Positions 59,335 to 64,000 of a DNA stretch of 64,000 nucleotides are shown here, in pieces; position 1 is the first letter of the stretch, and each line of letters starts with the position of its first letter. A program made the translations under genes and the position numbers. The stretch comes from Methylomarinovum caldicuralii (lineage in GTDB: Bacteria; Pseudomonadota; Gammaproteobacteria; Methylococcales; Methylothermaceae): assembly GCF_033126985.1 (NCBI RefSeq), contig NZ_AP024714.1:124001-188000 (forward strand), given 5' to 3'. The notes under the pieces were generated by a model that saw only the letters and a list, made by a program, of their open reading frames with translations, did no database searches and was not told the origin of the DNA.

Positions 59335-60095
59335 CACCCTATTACCCGTATCTTCCCCCTTCTCATAGGAATCAATGTCTTATCCGTTTTCTCTGAGGGA
59401 ACTTGATCTCGGCCGCCCGGATGGCGGTCACGGCCTCCACGTAGGCGCTCAGTTTGGTCATGCCCTGCCACAGGGCTTTGGGACCGGGCGGGGGATCGTT
59501 CTTGCGCCCCAGCCAGCCGCCAAAGCCGGCCACGATGCGGACGATGGCGCCCAAATCCGGCGGCGTCGCGGGCGGCGGGGTGCGATGGTGGATGGCCCAG
59601 GCGGTCTGCCATTCTTCGACAGAGAACACCACTTCACAGCACCACTCGGGATGTTCCCGCCCGAGCGTCATCAGCATCAGGATGCGCCAGGCGACGATCA
59701 GATACAGCACCAGGGCCCGTTCCAGGCGTTCCCGGGTGCGAAGTTGCAGGGCTTCGATGCGGCAGCCGCTTTTGAGGATGCGGAAGTAGACCTCGATCCA
59801 CCACCGTTTGCGGTACCATTCGATGCGCGCTCTGGCCTGTTCCAGGGTGGTGATTTCTTCGTTGGTGATCAGGCACCATTCGACCGCTTCCTGGCCTTCG
59901 GGGGGCGCCTCTTCCCGGGCCAGGATGACGGTGACTTGGGGACCCGGGCCGCTTCGGGTCTTCAGTTCGAGCCGGGCGAGCCGGATTGTTTGTGTGACCT
60001 GCCGGGCCGGGCGGTTGCCGCCGGCCGGCAGGTCAAAGGCGATCGTCCCCAACACCGGCTGGGCTTCGACCGCGGCCCGCAGTTTGCCATCGAGG
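59335..60095 (-). mobile_element. IS4-type insertion sequence, copy 4, truncated
   Basis: 761 bp of the 1,456-bp element: one intact terminal repeat (CACCCTATTACCC at 59335) next to phoA, sequence identical to other copies up to CCATCGAGG at 60095. Then nine foreign bases (TTACCGTTC) and group II intron D. Left target repeat would be ACCTTCGGC (59326-59334); its partner is not in the window. Confidence 0.85.
59372..60095 (-). pseudogene. IS4-family transposase, 3' fragment
   Basis: C-terminal 241 codons, including the YREK signature ([15 protein letters not shown]). Shares RLARLELK with copy 3 and has LGAIVRI where the others have LGTIVRI. The N-terminal DNA-binding region and first two Asp residues are beyond the break. 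Confidence 0.8.
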
Positions 60096-60104
60096 TTACC
60101 GTTC

Positions 60105-62091
60105 ATTGCGCCAGGCCAAGCCTGGAGAAGGAGGAAGTTATGTAGAAGGAAAGACATCGCTGAAACCTTCAGAGCGACCTGACAGGTGCAAGTCCTGTCC
60201 GGCCAAGGCTGGCCACCAGCCGGAACCGAGTGTTGCGTGGTCGAGGAGCGATCCCGACTGCGAAGCGTACACAGGGGGCCTGTAGGCCGCGTGATGGAGC
60301 CTCGAAAGTACGGAATGCGGAGCCGACGTTGTTGAACGGACGGAAGGCAACAGGGGTGGTGCTGTACTGGCCTGGCATCATCCCTCCGCCGGGGTCGAAG
60401 AGCGGGGCATGCAGGGCAAGGGTCGCCCAGGAACCTGGGAGGGCTCGAACACTCCCTGCGGGAAGAGCGGTGCGGGCGCCGTGTGAGAAAAGGTCCAGGC
60501 CCATCGGAGCGGTGTCCGGCCGATGGGAGCGAACGGGACACGAAGCAGGGTACCGGCGCGCGAAGGCGACGAAGCGCGCTGGGAAGGTGATCGAGCAATC
60601 GGAGCCTGCTGATAGTACCTGAGAAGTCGGGGAACCTGCCCCAAGGGACCCGATGGAGGGAAGCGGCAGGTCGGACGATGGGGCTTTCGGAGGGACAGAT
60701 GGCCGGGACATCGAGCCAGGAGAACATCTCAACACGACAACGGAAGCTAGCGGAACTGGCCCGGATCGAACCGAAGCTGGAACTGACCACGATTGCCCAC
60801 CACATCGACGTGGTGTGGCTGGAAGAAGCCTGGCGGCGCACCCGCAAGGACGGGGCCGCCGGGGTGGACGGCGTGACTGCATCCCAATACGCAGCCGACT
60901 TAGAGGAGAACCTGACGCGCCTGCTGGAACGGTTCAAGACCGGCCGGTATCGGGCGCCTGCGGTACGGCGCGTCCACCTGCCCAAGCCGGGAACGGGAAA
61001 GACCCGCCCGATCGGCATTCCCACGCTGGAAGACAAGGTGCTGCAACGGGCGGTGCTGATGGCGCTGGAACCCATCTTCGAGCAGGACTTTCTCGACTGC
61101 ACCTACGGGTTCCGGCCCGGACGCAGTGCCCACCAGGTCCTGGAGAGGCTATGGGGCGGGCTGATGGCCATGGGCGGTGGCTGGGTCATCGACCTGGACA
61201 TCCAAAACTTCTTCGACGACGTGGACCGGGACCGGCTGCGGAACTTTCTGGGGCAGAGGGTGCGCGACGGCGTGATCTGCCGCGCGATTGGTAAATGGCT
61301 GAATGCCGGTGTCATGGAAGGCGGACAGCTTCACTACCCCGAACAAGGGACACCGCAAGGTGGGGTGATCTCCCCACTGCTGGCCAACCTCTACCTGCAT
61401 CACGTGCTCGACCTGTGGTTCGAGCAGACGGTCAAACCGCGACTGCAAGGCAGCGCCTTCGAAGTCCGGTTCGCCGACGATGCGGTCCTGGTGTTCGAAC
61501 GGGAAGAAGACGCCCGGCGGGTATTGGCCGTTCTGGGCAAGCGCCTGGCCAAATACGGCCTGCGTCTGCACCCGGACAAAACCCGCCTGCTCGACTTCAG
61601 AAAACCCGGACGGAAAGGCCAGAGCTTCCAATACCTGGGATTCACCCACTACTGGGGACGCTCAAGGAAAGGGCGTTGGGTCGTCAAACGCAAGACCGCC
61701 CAAGCCCGGCTCAGCCGCTCCCTGCAGGCGATCAACCACTGGTGCCGGATGCACCGCCACTGGCCGGTTGCAGACCAACAAGCGGCCCTGAGCCGCAAAC
61801 TCAAGGGGCATTATGCCTACTATGGGATCGTCGGCAACAGCCAATCGCTGGCCCGCTTCCTGTACGAGGTCAGACGGCGCTGGTACAAATGGTTGTCCCG
61901 CCGCAACCGGGAACGGATGAACTGGGACCATTTTGGGCGGCTGTACAAACGATACCCACTCCCCCCACCGCGCGTGGTTCACGGAATTGCCCGTTGCGTA
62001 GCGACGCCATAGTCCGAGGAGCCGGATGCCTTAATCGGGCACGTCCGGATCTGTGGGAACCGCGGGTGAGCAATCGCCCGCGGTCACCCGG
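60105..62091 (+). mobile_element. Group II intron, copy D
   Basis: Complete 1,987 bp. 5' flank TTACCGTTC, then ATTGCGCC; 3' end GGTCACCCGG followed by CCGGGCTTGCCA of the IS66. Sequence is closer to copy A than to B or C. Confidence 0.85.
60678..62012 (+). CDS. ltrA: Group II intron reverse transcriptase/maturase, copy D
   Basis: 444 residues, intact, [12 protein letters not shown] and FEREED as in copy A. Private changes: CTYGFRPG for [15 protein letters not shown] for HQALERL, and CRAIGKW for CRVIGKW. FADD motif present, no HNH domain. Confidence 0.9.
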   Translation: MGLSEGQMAGTSSQENISTRQRKLAELARIEPKLELTTIAHHIDVVWLEEAWRRTRKDGAAGVDGVTASQYAADLEENLTRLLERFKTGRYRAPAVRRVHLPKPGTGKTRPIGIPTLEDKVLQRAVLMALEPIFEQDFLDCTYGFRPGRSAHQVLERLWGGLMAMGGGWVIDLDIQNFFDDVDRDRLRNFLGQRVRDGVICRAIGKWLNAGVMEGGQLHYPEQGTPQGGVISPLLANLYLHHVLDLWFEQTVKPRLQGSAFEVRFADDAVLVFEREEDARRVLAVLGKRLAKYGLRLHPDKTRLLDFRKPGRKGQSFQYLGFTHYWGRSRKGRWVVKRKTAQARLSRSLQAINHWCRMHRHWPVADQQAALSRKLKGHYAYYGIVGNSQSLARFLYEVRRRWYKWLSRRNRERMNWDHFGRLYKRYPLPPPRVVHGIARCVATP

Positions 62092-63550
62092 CCGGGCTTG
62101 CCACTGGAAGTGGTTGAGGTTCCGGCAGGGGCAGGCGGAAGGTGACCTCGCCCTCTGCCATGCCCTGGGCGCAGATGGTCCGCAGGGTCTGATAGACGCC
62201 GATCTTGAGGCGCTTGCAGGTTTCGACCAGCGACAGGATCATGGGGCGGAAGCAGTCACCGCGATGCGACTGGCTGAAGAAACGGGTCTTGCGCCAGATG
62301 ACATAGGGGCGTAGGGCACGCTCTGCCGTGTTGTTGGTCATCGGTACCCCGGGATGGTCCAGGAAGGTCCAGAACCTGGGAAAATCGTCCAACAACTTGC
62401 GGCAGCTGCGACCGGTTTTGTTGTCGCCATGTCTTTGGGCGGCCTGTTCCAGTTCGCGCCGGAAGAGGGCTTTGAGGCGTTCCAATCGCCTTCGGTAGCG
62501 GTCGGATGGGTAATGGCTCTGTTGCCAGAGCTTGCCGTAGTGAACCGTCAGGCGGGCGGCCCGGAGCAGGCGTTCGCCATCTTCGCCGGCCTGTCCCTTG
62601 CGCCCGGCGATCCGTTCCAGGTTGCGGATGAGATGCGCCCAGCAGTATTGGTGTGAGTCCTGGGGATGGTCGTTGTAGGCCCCGTGGCGGTCGGTCACCA
62701 GGATTCCCTGGAAATCCCCCAACAGCTCACCGGCCGCACCCTTGCCGCGGGAATAATGGGTCAGGAAATACGCCATCTGATCGGTCGTCAGCGCCCACAG
62801 CCAATAGATGCTGCGGCCCCGGTAGTGGCGGGTCTCGTCGGCATGGGCGATCAGCGCTTTTCTGACCGCCTCGCCAATCTGGTTGTAGACCGGACCCAGC
62901 CACGCCTGCAGCGGGATCTGGCTCTGGCTGATCGCCCCCAGGCTGAATTTCAGACCCCATTGTTCTTCCAGCAGCGCTTCGACTTCCCGCAGCGACAGGT
63001 GATAGCGCCCCGTCATCAAGCCAATCCACGCCACCAGCCCAGGTCCCATCTGGCCGCGGGGCACCTCATCCGGTAGCCGCCCCTGGTGCTTCTCACCACA
63101 ACACCCACAGCGGCCTTCATACACCCGGTGTTCGACCACCCGGTAACGAATCTCGGGCAGGTCGAACACCTGATGGGGACGGAATCCCCGCACCGCCACC
63201 GACCCACCGCACTCGCAGCGGCCATGGGGAAAGTAATGCCGGACCTCGTCCACTGCTTCTGCCGGAACCAGAGCCCGCTCGTGCCTGGGATGTCCCACCT
63301 GCGCCCCTTTCTTGCGTCCCGTCGGTCGCTTGCCCTTGCGCTCGGCGCGCTTCTTCGGGCTGTCCTGGGAAGGTGGTTGGGAGGAATTGTCGGACCCCAA
63401 GGCCAACTGTTCCTCCAGTTCTTCCACTCGCGCCTGGATCTGCTGAAATTCTCCCAGCGCCCGCCAAAGCGCTTCGATCACCCGGTGGCATTCCTCCACC
63501 GTCCCGGGCAAGGGAGGTGGGCGGCTCAGGTCCAGATCAAGTCTTTCCAT
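62084..63550 (-). CDS. IS66-family transposase, copy 2
   Basis: 488 residues, all DDE residues as in copy 1. Differences: QDSPKK for QDSTKK, CGCCGEK for CGWCGQK, LKFSL for LRFSL, VHYGK for VHCGK, FLDH for FPDH. As in copy 1 the stop codon is supplied by the adjoining intron (62084-62086). Confidence 0.9.
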   Translation of the reverse strand: MERLDLDLSRPPPLPGTVEECHRVIEALWRALGEFQQIQARVEELEEQLALGSDNSSQPPSQDSPKKRAERKGKRPTGRKKGAQVGHPRHERALVPAEAVDEVRHYFPHGRCECGGSVAVRGFRPHQVFDLPEIRYRVVEHRVYEGRCGCCGEKHQGRLPDEVPRGQMGPGLVAWIGLMTGRYHLSLREVEALLEEQWGLKFSLGAISQSQIPLQAWLGPVYNQIGEAVRKALIAHADETRHYRGRSIYWLWALTTDQMAYFLTHYSRGKGAAGELLGDFQGILVTDRHGAYNDHPQDSHQYCWAHLIRNLERIAGRKGQAGEDGERLLRAARLTVHYGKLWQQSHYPSDRYRRRLERLKALFRRELEQAAQRHGDNKTGRSCRKLLDDFPRFWTFLDHPGVPMTNNTAERALRPYVIWRKTRFFSQSHRGDCFRPMILSLVETCKRLKIGVYQTLRTICAQGMAEGEVTFRLPLPEPQPLPVASPAG

Positions 63551-63592
63551 GGCCCGTATTCTCTTGGTTCTTCAGGCACTTGGCAAGACCGG
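62092..63592 (-). mobile_element. IS66-type element, copy 2
   Basis: 1,501 bp between intron junctions, the same length as copy 1, with tips CCGGTCTTGCCA and CCGGGCTTGCCA. Reads on the minus strand. Confidence 0.75.
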
Positions 63593-64000
63593 CCGGGTGA
63601 CCGCGGGCGATTGCTCACCCGCGGTTCCCACAGATCCGGACGTGCCCGATTAAGGCATCCGGCTCCTCGGACTATGGCGTCGCTACGCAACGGGCAATTC
63701 CGTGAACCACGCGCGGTGGGGGGAGTGGGTATCGTTTGTACAGCCGCCCAAAATGGTCCCAGTTCATCCGTTCCCGGTTGCGGCGGGACAACCATTTGTA
63801 CCAGCGCCGTCTGACCTCGTACAGGAAGCGGGCCAGCGATTGGCTGTTGCCGACGATCCCATAGTAGGCATAATGCCCCTTGAGTTTGCGGCTCAGGGCC
63901 GCTTGTTGGTCTGCAACCGGCCAGTGGCGGTGCATCCGGCACCAGTGGTTGATCGCCTGCAGGGAGCGGCTGAGCCGGGCTTGGGCGGTCTTGCGTTTGA
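63593..64000 (-). mobile_element. Group II intron, copy E (3' part only)
   Basis: The 3'-terminal 408 bp, with domain V and VI sequence identical in visible parts to the other copies, running off the right edge of the window. Confidence 0.85.
63672..64000 (-). CDS. ltrA: Group II intron reverse transcriptase/maturase, copy E, partial
   Basis: Last 108 codons of the maturase, ending [18 protein letters not shown]; the RT domain is outside the window. No lesions in the visible part. Confidence 0.85.
   Translation of the reverse strand, partial: KRKTAQARLSRSLQAINHWCRMHRHWPVADQQAALSRKLKGHYAYYGIVGNSQSLARFLYEVRRRWYKWLSRRNRERMNWDHFGRLYKRYPLPPPRVVHGIARCVATP

Larger units (their letters stand above)
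60105..64000. mobile_element. Second composite block: intron D / IS66 / inverted intron E (partial)
   Basis: Same architecture as 45084-50558: convergent introns whose 3' ends touch the two tips of an IS66-type element, but with the IS66 in reverse orientation relative to the first block. It runs off the right edge. Confidence 0.8.

Noticed and set aside
59372-61102. Open frame of 576 codons joining transposase and intron
   Set aside because: Formed by the junction of an IS fragment and antisense intron sequence. Only the transposase part up to 60095 is genuine.
1-64000. CRISPR arrays, tRNA or rRNA genes
   Set aside because: Looked for regularly spaced repeats and for tRNA/rRNA signatures; none seen. 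The regular repeats present are IS, intron and glycine-codon repeats.

Overview
The window is GC-rich, densely coded DNA from a gammaproteobacterium. The household genes fit this (glucokinase, YjbQ, OlsB/OlsA, PAP2, an LpxH/PlcP-type phosphoesterase, PhoA, a DUF1800/DUF1501 pair), but nothing seen fixes the genus. No rRNA, tRNA or CRISPR array was found. The window is an accessory region heavily colonised by three mobile element families: five copies of a group II intron (four complete, each 1,987 bp), four copies of a 1,456-bp IS4-type element (three complete), and two single-ORF IS66-type elements, each bracketed by inverted group II introns.

Layout. 1-1853: glk (cut by the window edge), yjbQ and a methyltransferase, all on the minus strand. 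1982-20898: a plus-strand defence operon of the DUF1156 methylase / DUF499 ATPase / SNF2 helicase type. It holds a helicase with a DUF3883-like end, a QxK nuclease-like protein, the DUF1156 methylase, an AAA ATPase plus PD-(D/E)xK nuclease pair, a small chimeric remnant, a HepT-like/nucleotidyltransferase pair and the DUF499 ATPase. It is badly damaged: an antisense intron lies in the helicase, IS4-type copies lie in three genes, and single-base frameshifts lie in homopolymers of the DUF1156 and DUF499 genes. 21507-22365: small helix-turn-helix genes and a remnant. 22441-30484: an apparently intact type I restriction-modification locus (hsdM, hsdS, ImmA/IrrE-like peptidase, DUF4411 PIN protein, hsdR).

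30478-45083: a decayed lambda-like prophage on the minus strand (lysozyme, holin, tail tip, head genes, portal, gpW). Terminase is missing at the intron junction. The tape-measure gene is a fusion that has lost the major tail and chaperone genes. A ParD/ParE-like toxin-antitoxin pair sits inside the head operon in the opposite orientation. 45084-50558: intron / IS66 / inverted intron. 50559-53378: the end of a glycine hexapeptide-repeat protein, then DUF1800 and DUF1501.

53357-59334: a set of genes that reads as a phosphate-starvation lipid-remodelling island: glycosyltransferase plus PAP2, olsB-olsA, a plcP-like phosphoesterase and phoA (its N-terminus cut off by an IS). Candidate Pho boxes with 11-bp periodicity lie before three of the four transcription units. 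59335-64000: an IS4-type fragment broken by a second intron / IS66 / intron block that runs off the window.
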